Source: an uncultured Faecalibacterium sp.
GTDB lineage: Bacteria; Bacillota; Clostridia; Oscillospirales; Ruminococcaceae
Direction of reading: 5' to 3'
DNA: 64,000 nucleotides
NCBI GenBank assembly: GCA_934503275.1
Contig: CAKSVD010000006.1
Coordinates: 1-64,000 of the forward strand
This document shows, in pieces, positions 1 through 7,538 of this stretch. Below the pieces are notes generated by a model. The model was not told where the DNA came from. It made no database searches and was given only the letters and a program-made list of their open reading frames with translations. The position numbers and the translations under genes are program-made. The first letter of the stretch is position 1. Every line of letters begins with the position of its first letter.

Positions 1-466
1 CTTTTCGGTTCAGATATTTTTCAATATCGAAGGTGTTTTTGGGGTCGTAGTCGGAGGTGAGCTTGTAATTCGGATGCTGGGTCAGGTCGTATTTGTCCGA
101 AAGGAAGGGGCGCACACCGCGCAGCTGCAAGATGCACTTGCCGCCGTCCAGCACCGCCAGCTCATCCCGGCTCAATAACTCGTGCCCCATCTTTTGGAAC
201 GTAGTGCCGTAACTGGGGCTATTGCCACGGGTGTCCGAGGTGTTGAAGGCATCGATGGTCTCCTTGCCCAGCATCTCCGACAGGTCTTTCAGGGTGGTAG
301 GCTCGCTGCCGCCGAGGAAAATCTGGCTGTCCATGTTGCCCACAATGGTATCTGCCCGATGTTGGCGCACTCGTCAATCAGGCACCGCACATGGATGGGC
401 AGCTTGCCGCCGTACACATCGTCTGCCTTGTCGCACAGCAGATTGAAAAGCTGGGTGTAGACCATG
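1..466 (-). pseudogene. Truncated VirD4/TraG coupling-protein copy
   Basis: This stretch is a diverged second copy of the 3' part of the intact VirD4 gene at 3024-4790: it matches about 3090-3655 nearly base for base with scattered substitutions. At 350-355 it lacks 109 bp that are present at about 3436-3544. In the intact gene both ends of that missing stretch carry the hexamer ATCTGC, so this looks like a deletion between short direct repeats. Because 109 is not a multiple of three, the frame is broken. Homology stops near 466. The window edge cuts the copy on the left, so its 3' end is unseen. It is probably non-functional. Confidence 0.85.
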
Positions 467-579
467 ATTGATAGTTGCTTTTATAATGTAAGAGGCGGCA
501 GCACTTTTTGCTGTCGCCCCTTGATTACCCATTTGCGAAACCGGGCGTGGCTGTCAATAGCGGACGTAGCCCGTTCATT

Positions 580-1950
580 TTACTGTGGACTAATATTTGT
601 TGCATTTTTTTGCTTTCTTAATTCTGTTCCCACTAACACAATAGATAGCACAAACGCTGAAAAATCAGCAACAGGCCCCGCTAGCAATACTCCCATAATT
701 CCGAAACGAAGCGGGAGCAGCAGGGTAAGCGGAATCAAGAAAAAGGTCTGCCTTGTTAATGCCAACAGAGCACCTTTTAGCGCTTTTCCTATTGCGGTAA
801 AAAAGCTGGAAGAAAGCAACTGCACACCATTTACCAACACCATGAAAAGATAGGTACGCATGAACAAAACAGCAAATTCAAAATACAGCTCGTCCCCGTC
901 TCCGAATAGTGAAATGATAGATTGCGGGAAAAATTGAAATGCGATAAAAGCAATAGTGGAAACAACAAGATTCCACTTTATTGCAAGCATGTAAGCCTCC
1001 CGTACCCGATGATATTGCCTTGCTCCATAGTTGAAACCGATAATCGGCTGCATCCCTTGCGAGATTCCTACAACAATCGCAAGGATTATGGCATTTGTTT
1101 TCATAACAATTCCGCAAGCTGCCAAGGGAATATCCGTTCCATATTTTGTTAATGCGCCGTAATAAGTCAACGAATTGTACTGAATGATTTGAATCACGGT
1201 AACTGCAATCTGGTTTGAGCTGCTGCTTATTCCCATGCTGCAAATTTTCAGGCTTTCTTTAATGTCCAATAAAAACGACTCTTTTTCAAAATGGATTGTT
1301 TGGAAATGCCATAGATAACGGAGTGCGAGTATGAAAGAAAAAATTTGCCCAATAACCGTTGCCCAAGCTGCGCCGGCAATTCCCCAATCGCAAACAAAAA
1401 TAAAAATGGGGTCAAGAATGGTATTGATAATAGCTCCCACAACCATGCAGACCATTGAATACTTTGGTTTTCCATCTGCTCGAATCAAATTGCTCATACC
1501 ATTCGTTACAATGAGAAACGGCATTCCAATCAATGTTATGCTGGCATACTGCTTTGCATATGGAAATACATCTGTCGTTGCCCCAAATGCCTTTAGGAGC
1601 AAAGACAGAAAAGTTTCTCCAACCAGCAAATAAATAATTCCGAAAATTCCCATCAGAACAATACCATTTCCCGCTGCTTTGGCGGCAGCTTTCGGCTCTT
1701 TGCGTCCAAGACAGAGGGAAACACGGGAAGCACTGCCAATTCCGACCAGTAGTGCAATGGCAAGGCAGATGGTAGAAAACGGGTAGGCAACATTGGTTGC
1801 TGCATTTCCCAAATAACCGACCCCTTGACCAATAAAAATCTGATCCACAATATTGTAGATTGAGCCGACAAGAGACGCCACAATACTGGGAACAGCAAAA
1901 TTTTTCAACAGCTTTGAAATTTTTTCATAGCCCAGAGGATTTTCAGTCAT
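580..1950 (-). CDS. MATE family efflux transporter (ICE cargo)
   Basis: This 456-aa integral membrane protein has the MATE layout: two bundles of six hydrophobic helices, with an N-terminal region (NFAVPSIVASLVGSIYNIVD) typical of the family and a repeated pattern in the second half. MATE proteins export cationic drugs or metabolites using a Na+ or H+ gradient. Its start overlaps the stop of the upstream MarR gene by 8 bp, so the two are translationally coupled and the MarR protein probably controls it. The DNA is clearly more AT-rich than the ICE backbone around it, which suggests separate acquisition. The substrate cannot be told from sequence. Confidence 0.9.
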   Translation of the reverse strand: MTENPLGYEKISKLLKNFAVPSIVASLVGSIYNIVDQIFIGQGVGYLGNAATNVAYPFSTICLAIALLVGIGSASRVSLCLGRKEPKAAAKAAGNGIVLMGIFGIIYLLVGETFLSLLLKAFGATTDVFPYAKQYASITLIGMPFLIVTNGMSNLIRADGKPKYSMVCMVVGAIINTILDPIFIFVCDWGIAGAAWATVIGQIFSFILALRYLWHFQTIHFEKESFLLDIKESLKICSMGISSSSNQIAVTVIQIIQYNSLTYYGALTKYGTDIPLAACGIVMKTNAIILAIVVGISQGMQPIIGFNYGARQYHRVREAYMLAIKWNLVVSTIAFIAFQFFPQSIISLFGDGDELYFEFAVLFMRTYLFMVLVNGVQLLSSSFFTAIGKALKGALLALTRQTFFLIPLTLLLPLRFGIMGVLLAGPVADFSAFVLSIVLVGTELRKQKNATNISPQ

Positions 1951-2392
1951 TGAACTCCTCCCCCTTTCTCTCTATATGGAGTTCCGATGTGATATTTCTG
2001 CCCGCCTGTATTAAGAAATCCATAAAAAGGTTCTGCTCGGATTCGCTCATACCCTGCAATAAAAGAGCTTCTGTCTTTTCGCATACCGTCTGTACCTCAT
2101 CAATTACAGACAGCGCACGTTCCGTAGGATACAGCTTACACGTCCGCTTATCCTTATCATTTGGGGAACGCATAATCATTCCCTGCTTTTCTAATGCCGC
2201 AACTGTCCGTACAATATTGCTCGGATGAACATAAAACATATCCATTAAAGAATCTTGTAGAATACCGGGCGAACGACAGATTTTGATTAAGAACATATAT
2301 TGACTGTTGTTGATTCCATAGGGGGCAAGTTGCTTGTCCAAATAGATTTTGTAAAATCGGTCTGTTACGGAAAGCCATTTTAATAGTTGCAT
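1943..2392 (-). CDS. MarR family transcriptional regulator
   Basis: This 149-aa protein has the MarR winged-helix pattern: an N-terminal dimer helix, a recognition region around PGILQDSLMDMFYVHPSNIV, a wing around MIMRSPNDKDKRTCKLYPT and a C-terminal dimer helix. MarR proteins usually repress the adjacent efflux gene and release DNA on binding a phenolic or drug ligand. It is the first gene of a two-gene unit with the MATE pump, with a good ribosome site (TTGGAGG, 9 nt upstream). The AT-rich base composition is shared with the pump. Ligand unknown. Confidence 0.88.
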   Translation of the reverse strand: MQLLKWLSVTDRFYKIYLDKQLAPYGINNSQYMFLIKICRSPGILQDSLMDMFYVHPSNIVRTVAALEKQGMIMRSPNDKDKRTCKLYPTERALSVIDEVQTVCEKTEALLLQGMSESEQNLFMDFLIQAGRNITSELHIERKGEEFND

Positions 2393-2417
2393 AGATATAT
2401 ACCTCCAATCAGAACGT

Positions 2418-2446
2418 ATTATACATCAATATGCGTGCGCGCGCAA
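2418..2446 (-). promoter_or_regulatory. Promoter of the marR-MATE unit
   Basis: On the minus strand TTGCGC (2446-2441) and TATAAT (2423-2418) are separated by 17 nt, and the MarR ribosome site follows directly. This is a good sigma-70/SigA type promoter. An operator for the MarR protein would be expected here but no clear long palindrome was seen. Confidence 0.6.
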
Positions 2447-2645
2447 GCATTTTTTCTGCCAACAAATATTTCCAAATTAAGGTATTGAATCCTTATCGTG
2501 TTTTTGTAGATAGGTATGAGAGGGATTCCGCAGTAGTCGGCATTGTGGGAATGTGTATAACTGGCTGTCTTATGGAGTTGTGGGTAACTCTGTTTGCAGA
2601 ATGTGGGAAAGCTGTACTTTAGCTTTTCCATGTTCTGTGAATGTA

Positions 2646-2665
2646 CAGGCGGGAAGACCCGCCTG
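2646..2665 (-). terminator. Hairpin downstream of the Maff2 gene
   Basis: CAGGCGGG and CCCGCCTG form an 8-bp stem with an AAGA loop just beyond the Maff2 stop. No real T-run follows, so termination is only probable. Confidence 0.4.
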
Positions 2666-2671
2666 CGGCTC

Positions 2672-2887
2672 TTAGCCGAACAGACCAGACAGCAGAGGAA
2701 TCAGGGTGATGCCCACCAGCGCAACGCCGCCGCCAGCCATGAGCTGCTTCATGCCCTGGCTCTTGCTGCCGGGGTTGTCGTTACCGTAACCTTCCAGCAG
2801 ATTGATGGCACCCCACACGCCGAGACCGGCACCCAGAGCGACAACCAGAGTCTGAAGAACTTCGATAGCAGAGTTAAAGAATTCCAT
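2672..2887 (-). CDS. Maff2 family small membrane protein
   Basis: This 71-aa protein starts MEFFNSAIEVLQTL and has two hydrophobic helices around a GYGNDNPGSKSQGMKQL loop. That is the signature of the Maff2 family, found in the conjugation modules of many clostridial ICEs and comparable in size and layout to VirB2/TrbC-like pilin subunits (a functional analogy, not shown). The ATG at 2887 was chosen because AAAGGAG lies 7 nt upstream; a longer in-frame reading from 2935 has no ribosome site. It sits just downstream of VirD4, as in related elements. Confidence 0.88.
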   Translation of the reverse strand: MEFFNSAIEVLQTLVVALGAGLGVWGAINLLEGYGNDNPGSKSQGMKQLMAGGGVALVGITLIPLLSGLFG

Positions 2888-3023
2888 AGTCGTTTCTCCT
2901 TTTATAAATGAAAGTTGTAGACCGTCCGTACACACCTGAAGCCGCTGTTGTTAAGCCGCAAACTGCGGCGGAAGTGGACTTTCTGGTGTACCTTTCCGGT
3001 CAAAAATAAAACCGCCTACCGGG

Positions 3024-4790
3024 TCAGGCAGACGGGAGCGAATCAGCGTCCACCACGATGAACTCATCACCGGGGTGGATCTTTTCTTTTCGGTTCAGAT
3101 ATTTTTCAATATCGAAGGTGTTTTTGGGGTCGTAGTCCGAGGTCAGCTTGTAGTTGGGGTGCTGGGTCAGGTCATACTTGTCCGAAATAAAGGGGCGCAC
3201 ACCTCGCAACTGCAAAATACACTTGCCGCCGTCCAACACAGCAAGCTCGTCCCGGCTCAATAATTCGTGACCCATCTTCTGGAACGTAGTGCCGTAGCTG
3301 GGGCTGTTGCCACGGGTATCCGAGGTGTTGAAGGCGTCGATGGTCTCCTTGCCTAGCATTTCGGACAGGTCTTTCAGGGTGGTGGGTTCGGAGCCGCCCA
3401 GAAATATCTGGCTGTCCATGTTGCCTACAATGGTATCTGCGTTATCCTTGTAGATGGCTTTCAACTGGCTTCTCGCCTGCAAAACAAGGCAAGCGGAGAT
3501 CTCACGGCTGCGGATGGTCGCCACCAGCTTTTCCAGATTGGGAATCTGCCCAATGTTGGCGCACTCGTCGATAAGGCATCGCACATGGATGGGCAGCTTA
3601 CCGCCGTACACATCATCCGCTTTATCGCACAGCAGATTAAAAAGCTGGGTGTACACCATGCTGATGAGGAAGTTGAAGGTGCTGTCTGTATCGCTCATGA
3701 TGAGGAACAGTGCCGTTTTCTTATCGCCCAGCGTGTCCAGCGCCAGCTCATCGTACATCGTTAAATCACGCAATTCTTGGATGTCGAAGGGAGCTAATCT
3801 GGCACCGCAGGAAATCAGGATGGATTTTGCGGTTTTTCCGGCAGCCAGCTTGTAAAGTTTGTACTGCCGTCCGGCAAAGCTGTTGGGCTTCTTTTTTGCC
3901 AGTTCTTCAAACAGCAGATCCACCGGATTCTGGTATTCCTCGTCGTCCTCCAGTACCTGCATGGTGTTGAGCATTTCCAGCAAAGTAGCGAAGTTTTGTT
4001 CCTCCACCGGGGCTTCATAATGCAGATACGCGATCAGTGCGGTCAAAAGCAGTCTTTCGGACTTTTCCCAGAAAGGGTCTCCGCCGGACCCTTCGCCCTT
4101 GGTGTTGGTCATCAGGGTCGTGACCAGTTTCAGAATGTCCTTTTCGCTGTGGACATAGGCGAAGGGGTTGTAGTGCATCGACTTTTTGAAGTTGATGGTG
4201 TTCAGAATCCTGACCTTGTAGCCGTTCTTCAACATCGCGTTGCCACATTCAAGCACGATAGTTCCTTTCGGGTCAGTAACCACATAGGAACTGTGACATT
4301 GTAAAAGGTTGGGCTTGAGCCAAAACCGGGTCTTGCCGCTGCCGGAGCCACCCACCACCAGCACGTTTTTATTCCGGGCATTCTTGGGGTCAGGCGGACG
4401 GTTGGACATCATCAGCCGTTCCGTTTTGGTCAGGATGATATTGTCGGCAAACTTGGGAGCCATGAACGGCTCAATATCCTTGGCGGTGCCCCACCGGGCA
4501 GAGCCGTACTCTATGCCGTGCCGGTACTTTTTGGCGTTTTTTCCACGCAAATAGACCGCCAGCCGTAACCCTGCACCGCAGCACAAGCCCACCAGCAAAT
4601 CCAGAGGGTGCAGGCTGGGGAGAGGATTCGCAAATGCCAGCGGAACAGTGCCCATCATGGACATGATCTTATCGCCCAGTTCCTTGCCCTCGGCAAGCCG
4701 CCACGCTTCACCAAAATTTGTTGCCGCCAGCCCCAGCAAAATATAGGGCAGATACAGTGCCAGCAGCTTTGTCAGCTTTTTCGTGGTCAC
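3024..4790 (-). CDS. VirD4/TraG-type conjugative coupling protein
   Basis: This 588-aa membrane-anchored ATPase recruits the DNA-relaxase complex to the type IV secretion channel. Two hydrophobic segments lie at about residues 8-25 and 60-82. Walker A is GGSGSGKT at 147-154, with VVTDPKGTIV shortly after, and a Walker B-like LIDECANIG is at about 406-414. The region after Walker B (RSREISACLVLQARSQLKAIY) is characteristic of TraG/VirD4. Its start overlaps the PcfB stop by 4 bp (ATGA), showing translational coupling. The gene looks intact, unlike the second copy at 1-466. Confidence 0.95.
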   Translation of the reverse strand: MTTKKLTKLLALYLPYILLGLAATNFGEAWRLAEGKELGDKIMSMMGTVPLAFANPLPSLHPLDLLVGLCCGAGLRLAVYLRGKNAKKYRHGIEYGSARWGTAKDIEPFMAPKFADNIILTKTERLMMSNRPPDPKNARNKNVLVVGGSGSGKTRFWLKPNLLQCHSSYVVTDPKGTIVLECGNAMLKNGYKVRILNTINFKKSMHYNPFAYVHSEKDILKLVTTLMTNTKGEGSGGDPFWEKSERLLLTALIAYLHYEAPVEEQNFATLLEMLNTMQVLEDDEEYQNPVDLLFEELAKKKPNSFAGRQYKLYKLAAGKTAKSILISCGARLAPFDIQELRDLTMYDELALDTLGDKKTALFLIMSDTDSTFNFLISMVYTQLFNLLCDKADDVYGGKLPIHVRCLIDECANIGQIPNLEKLVATIRSREISACLVLQARSQLKAIYKDNADTIVGNMDSQIFLGGSEPTTLKDLSEMLGKETIDAFNTSDTRGNSPSYGTTFQKMGHELLSRDELAVLDGGKCILQLRGVRPFISDKYDLTQHPNYKLTSDYDPKNTFDIEKYLNRKEKIHPGDEFIVVDADSLPSA

Positions 4791-5245
4791 AGTCCACGCT
4801 CCTGTTCCTTATGCCGGACTTTGCCGGGGAGTTCTGCCGCCGCCTGCACCAGTTCCTGCAATCGTGCCAGCACCGAGGGTCGTTTGTCCTTGTTCAGCAG
4901 GGATGCCGAATACTCCTTGAACGCCGATTGAAAGGCTTCTGCGTCCGGGGCTTTGAAAAAGACCAGATACCGGGGCGGCACCTCGGAGGTGTCCTTGCGG
5001 ATGGCATAGTCGATGCCGTACTTTTTGGCATAGCGTTCCAGACCACGGATGCCGGTCTTGCTGATCTCCACGCTGGACACGCCCCGGTTCTGCCGCAGAA
5101 GTGTGCGGACGCTCTGCTTACCTTGGGATGCCTTGGACTGGTACAGCCGAAACGCCGCCTTTACCGCTCTGAGAACAGTTCGGGCAGATAATTTCGTGGT
5201 CGAGATCATCAGGTTGAAGGATTTCTGTTCGATTTCTTCCTGCAT
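4787..5245 (-). CDS. PcfB family conjugation protein
   Basis: This 152-aa basic protein resembles the PcfB (DUF3801) family, which lies immediately before the coupling protein in Gram-positive conjugation operons such as pCF10. It contains the family-like segments RTVLRAVKAAF and IRGLERYAKKYGIDYAI and ends in a charged helix. It probably assists the VirD4 protein or relaxosome in the cytoplasm; its exact job is not established. The stop overlaps the VirD4 start by 4 bp, and the beginning overlaps the end of the DUF3789 micro-protein. Confidence 0.85.
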   Translation of the reverse strand: MQEEIEQKSFNLMISTTKLSARTVLRAVKAAFRLYQSKASQGKQSVRTLLRQNRGVSSVEISKTGIRGLERYAKKYGIDYAIRKDTSEVPPRYLVFFKAPDAEAFQSAFKEYSASLLNKDKRPSVLARLQELVQAAAELPGKVRHKEQERGL

Positions 5246-5346
5246 CGTTCATCACCATCCCTTGCCGCCTGCATCAGCGCAGCCACGAAAAAGCCGCAGA
5301 GTGCGCCAAACTCAAAAAATGCGAATCCGATAAAAAAGTTCAGCAT
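5209..5346 (-). CDS. DUF3789-like membrane micro-protein
   Basis: This 45-aa reading frame begins MLNFFIGFAFFEFGALCGFF, a single hydrophobic helix followed by a short polar tail, the pattern of DUF3789 proteins that precede PcfB in this ICE family. GAGGTG lies 4 nt upstream of the ATG, and the start is only 8 nt after the stop of the 156-aa gene, so it belongs to the same operon. Its 3' end overlaps the PcfB start by 37 bp in another frame. Function unknown; a membrane helper in conjugation is a guess from position. Confidence 0.65.
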   Translation of the reverse strand: MLNFFIGFAFFEFGALCGFFVAALMQAARDGDERCRKKSNRNPST

Positions 5347-5354
5347 GGCACACC

Positions 5355-5825
5355 TCAGTCAATGCAGATGCAGGTCAGCTTGTCGCGGTCGATCATCAGG
5401 GTTACACTTTTGGCTTCCAGATATTTCTGGATGGTGTACATATCACCCATCGTCAGGGATGCGAAGTTGCCATCCTCATCGAAACGATGAAAAATGACCG
5501 GACCGACCAGATACCGCTGACCCATCAGCTTGACGACCTGTTTGGGATTGTAGCGGAAGCCCAGCGGCTCGTTCTCGGAGATGCCGATGCCCTCATCTGC
5601 TTCGTCAAAGCAAGCCAGAATGTGCGGCGCATCGTCAGGGCGAATAACCGTCAAGTCCAGAACCGGCGAGGTTGCGGCGAAATAAGGCTCTGCGCTGCCA
5701 AGCTCGTGCTTCATCGCTATGTGCATGACCGAGAAGAAGCCGGTCACGGCATCGTCGATGTGGTCGAGTTTCTTGCTCATGTTGTCGATGGTCTTTGCGG
5801 TCTTGAAATCAATCGTATTGTTCAT
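5355..5825 (-). CDS. ICE backbone protein of unknown function, 156 aa
   Basis: No family is recognised with confidence. The protein is soluble and acidic, with no signal peptide or membrane segment. The middle (FDEADEGIGISENEPLGFRY, then RYLVGPVIFHRFDEDGN) vaguely recalls DUF3846 proteins, which occur in similar elements, but this is weak. GAGGT sits 9 nt upstream of the ATG. The gene heads the DUF3789-PcfB-VirD4 operon, and the IS110 element lies directly upstream, so its original promoter may have been displaced. Confidence 0.6.
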   Translation of the reverse strand: MNNTIDFKTAKTIDNMSKKLDHIDDAVTGFFSVMHIAMKHELGSAEPYFAATSPVLDLTVIRPDDAPHILACFDEADEGIGISENEPLGFRYNPKQVVKLMGQRYLVGPVIFHRFDEDGNFASLTMGDMYTIQKYLEAKSVTLMIDRDKLTCICID

Positions 5826-5889
5826 AGGCGTTACCTCGTATAATAAAATAGTAGTATTTATAGACCGCTCTCCAGCGGAATGCTACAAT

Positions 5890-6080
5890 AGTTTCAGGGT
5901 GCTGTGGATTGGTGAGGCGTTACTACCGCAAAGACGGTTTTTGGGAGGCTCCAACCACAGCTTCTTTGTTGAAATGTTAATCAGTTAGATACCGCCAGAC
6001 GGTTTATTTAGAACGAGGTTACAAGAGCAAAGAAGTCTGTGGTCCTGAACAGCATCGAAATAAATACGCCGGAGGTATCA
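5890..6080 (+). ncRNA. Candidate bridge RNA of the IS110 element
   Basis: IS110 transposases are guided by a bridge RNA made from non-coding DNA beside the gene. Here GCTGTGGATTGG (5901-5912) pairs with CCAACCACAGC (5951-5961) apart from one bulged A, closing a 38-nt loop like a guide loop. The loop holds ACCG/CGGT around CAAAGA, and a near copy (ACCGCCAGACGGT) occurs at about 5990-6002. The boundaries and the assignment of target and donor guides are inferred. Confidence 0.45.
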
Positions 6081-6082
6081 AA

Positions 6083-7258
6083 ATGGTTTGTGTTGGAATT
6101 GACGTTGCCAAGGATAAGCACGACTGCTGTATTCTCGACTCGGACGGAACGATTCGTGCCGACTGCATTACCATCCCCAATAACATGGATGGCTTCAAGC
6201 AGTTGCTTCAGACGATTCGAGACTGTACCAAAAGGTCAGACAAAATAAAAGTAGGACTTGAGGCTACCGGGCATTATAGCTACAACATTCTTGGATTTCT
6301 TCTTGACAATGACCTGGCCGTCTATGTCATGAATCCTTTGCATACCAACCTGTACCGAAAAAGTCTCAGCCTTCGCAAAACCAAAACCGATCGTGTGGAT
6401 GCAAGAACGATTGCAACTATGCTATTGTCCGATGTAGACCTCAAGTCCTACACGGATACAGCATACCACAACGAAGAGTTAAAGTCACTAACAAGATACC
6501 GATTCGATAAGGTTCGTGAAAGAGCCAAGCTGAAGCAGTCAGTGTCCAGACTGGTCACGATTCTGTTTCCAGAACTGGAGAAGCTCGTTCCCTCTCTCCA
6601 TATTGCTTCGGTTTATGCGCTCCTCAGTGAATATCCCGGTGCAAAACAGATTTCAGAAATTCATCTCACCAAGCTGACAAACCTTCTTGTGACAGCATCC
6701 AAGGGTCGTTATGGCAAAGATAAGGCTATCCAGATTCGAGATGCTGCCAGAACTTCCATTGGTTCCGTTATGCCTGCTAAATCTCTGGAGCTGAAGCATA
6801 CCATTAAACTCATTCGGGAACTCACCTCCGAGATTGATGAAATTGAAGTTTCTATTCAGAAAATCATGGATGAACTGAATCCACCGATTCTTTCTATTCC
6901 CGGTGTCGGTATCCAGTCAGCAGCCATGATTCTTGCTGAAATCGGTGATTTTTCCAACTTTGAATCTCCTGACAAAGTCCTTGCTTACGCTGGCTGCTCT
7001 CCATCTACATACCAGTCCGGAAAACTTACAAACTGTTACGCTCACATGGAGAAGCGTGGTTCGCGATATCTGCGATATGCCCTTTACAATGCGACCAAGT
7101 ACGTCTGCTATTGGAATCCTGTCTTTGCTGAATACCTTGCCAAGAAACGTGCCGAAGGAAAGCATTACAATGTTGCCTTGTCCCATGCCACAAAGAAACT
7201 TGTACGGCTGATCTATGCTCTACAGAAGTCTGGAAAAGCATATCTTACAGCTGCCTGA
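6083..7258 (+). CDS. IS110 family transposase
   Basis: This 391-aa recombinase has the two IS110 domains. The N-terminal RuvC-like fold carries the DEDD residues: D7 in GIDVAKD, E60 in GLEATGHY, D103 and D106 in KTDRVDARTIA. The C-terminal Tnp20 domain contains SIPGVGIQSAAMILAEIGDF and AGCSPSTYQSGK, including the probable catalytic serine. Length is normal and no frameshift was seen, so it is likely active. GGAGG lies 7 nt before the ATG. It acts with an RNA guide encoded next to it. Confidence 0.95.
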   Translation: MVCVGIDVAKDKHDCCILDSDGTIRADCITIPNNMDGFKQLLQTIRDCTKRSDKIKVGLEATGHYSYNILGFLLDNDLAVYVMNPLHTNLYRKSLSLRKTKTDRVDARTIATMLLSDVDLKSYTDTAYHNEELKSLTRYRFDKVRERAKLKQSVSRLVTILFPELEKLVPSLHIASVYALLSEYPGAKQISEIHLTKLTNLLVTASKGRYGKDKAIQIRDAARTSIGSVMPAKSLELKHTIKLIRELTSEIDEIEVSIQKIMDELNPPILSIPGVGIQSAAMILAEIGDFSNFESPDKVLAYAGCSPSTYQSGKLTNCYAHMEKRGSRYLRYALYNATKYVCYWNPVFAEYLAKKRAEGKHYNVALSHATKKLVRLIYALQKSGKAYLTAA

Positions 7259-7302
7259 TTTTCTCCAGAGCCTGAGCTAACCCCAAGAACCACTTAGCTG
7301 GC

Positions 7303-7450
7303 GCAGCGAACCCTTGACAAACCGAAGCATTCAAATGCTATCCTGATTTTGCGAGGGCTGGCTGGGCTTGCTTTGCTGTTCTCTCCGTCGCCCTCGCTGT
7401 TCCAAGACCAGCATTTGAAGGCTGTTTGTCATGGGCAGCGAATGGTTGAC
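7303..7450 (+). repeat. Nested inverted repeats with flanking direct repeats, downstream of tnp
   Basis: Three nested pairs are visible: TGACAAAC/GTTTGTCA (7315-7322 with 7424-7431), TTCAAATGCT/AGCATTTGAA (7330-7339 with 7410-7419) and GCGAGGGC/GCCCTCGC (7351-7358 with 7390-7397). The block is bounded by a direct repeat, GCAGCGAANNNTTGAC, at 7303-7318 and 7435-7450. It could be the IS right end, a second structured RNA or a small inserted element. Confidence 0.6.
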
Positions 7451-7504
7451 GGATTTTTTCATTTTGGGGCTTGACTTTTAATAGTTAGTCTCCAAATTTT
7501 TGCA

Positions 7505-7528
7505 AACAAAAAAGACCCCATCGGGTCT
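7505..7528 (-). terminator. Terminator of the repA-parA-parB operon
   Basis: On the minus strand AAGACCC and GGGTCTT form a stem around GATG and are followed by a T-run, 10 nt past the ParB stop. It is a standard intrinsic terminator. Confidence 0.8.
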
Positions 7529-7538
7529 TACGTTACGG

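Larger units (their letters stand above)
5850..7500 (+). mobile_element. IS110-family insertion sequence (ends approximate)
   Basis: One DEDD transposase gene is flanked by about 230 bp (left) and 240 bp (right) of non-coding, strongly structured DNA. The element separates ParB from the 156-aa gene and is oriented against the ICE backbone. IS110 elements usually lack clear terminal inverted repeats and make no target duplication, and none was seen, so the ends are only bracketed by the start of the 156-aa gene and the ParB terminator. Confidence 0.75.

Noticed and set aside
2433..2446. Alternating GCGTGCGCGCGC as a Z-DNA or recombination site upstream of marR
   Set aside because: The run is short and is explained at least partly by the -35 region. 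There is no other support.
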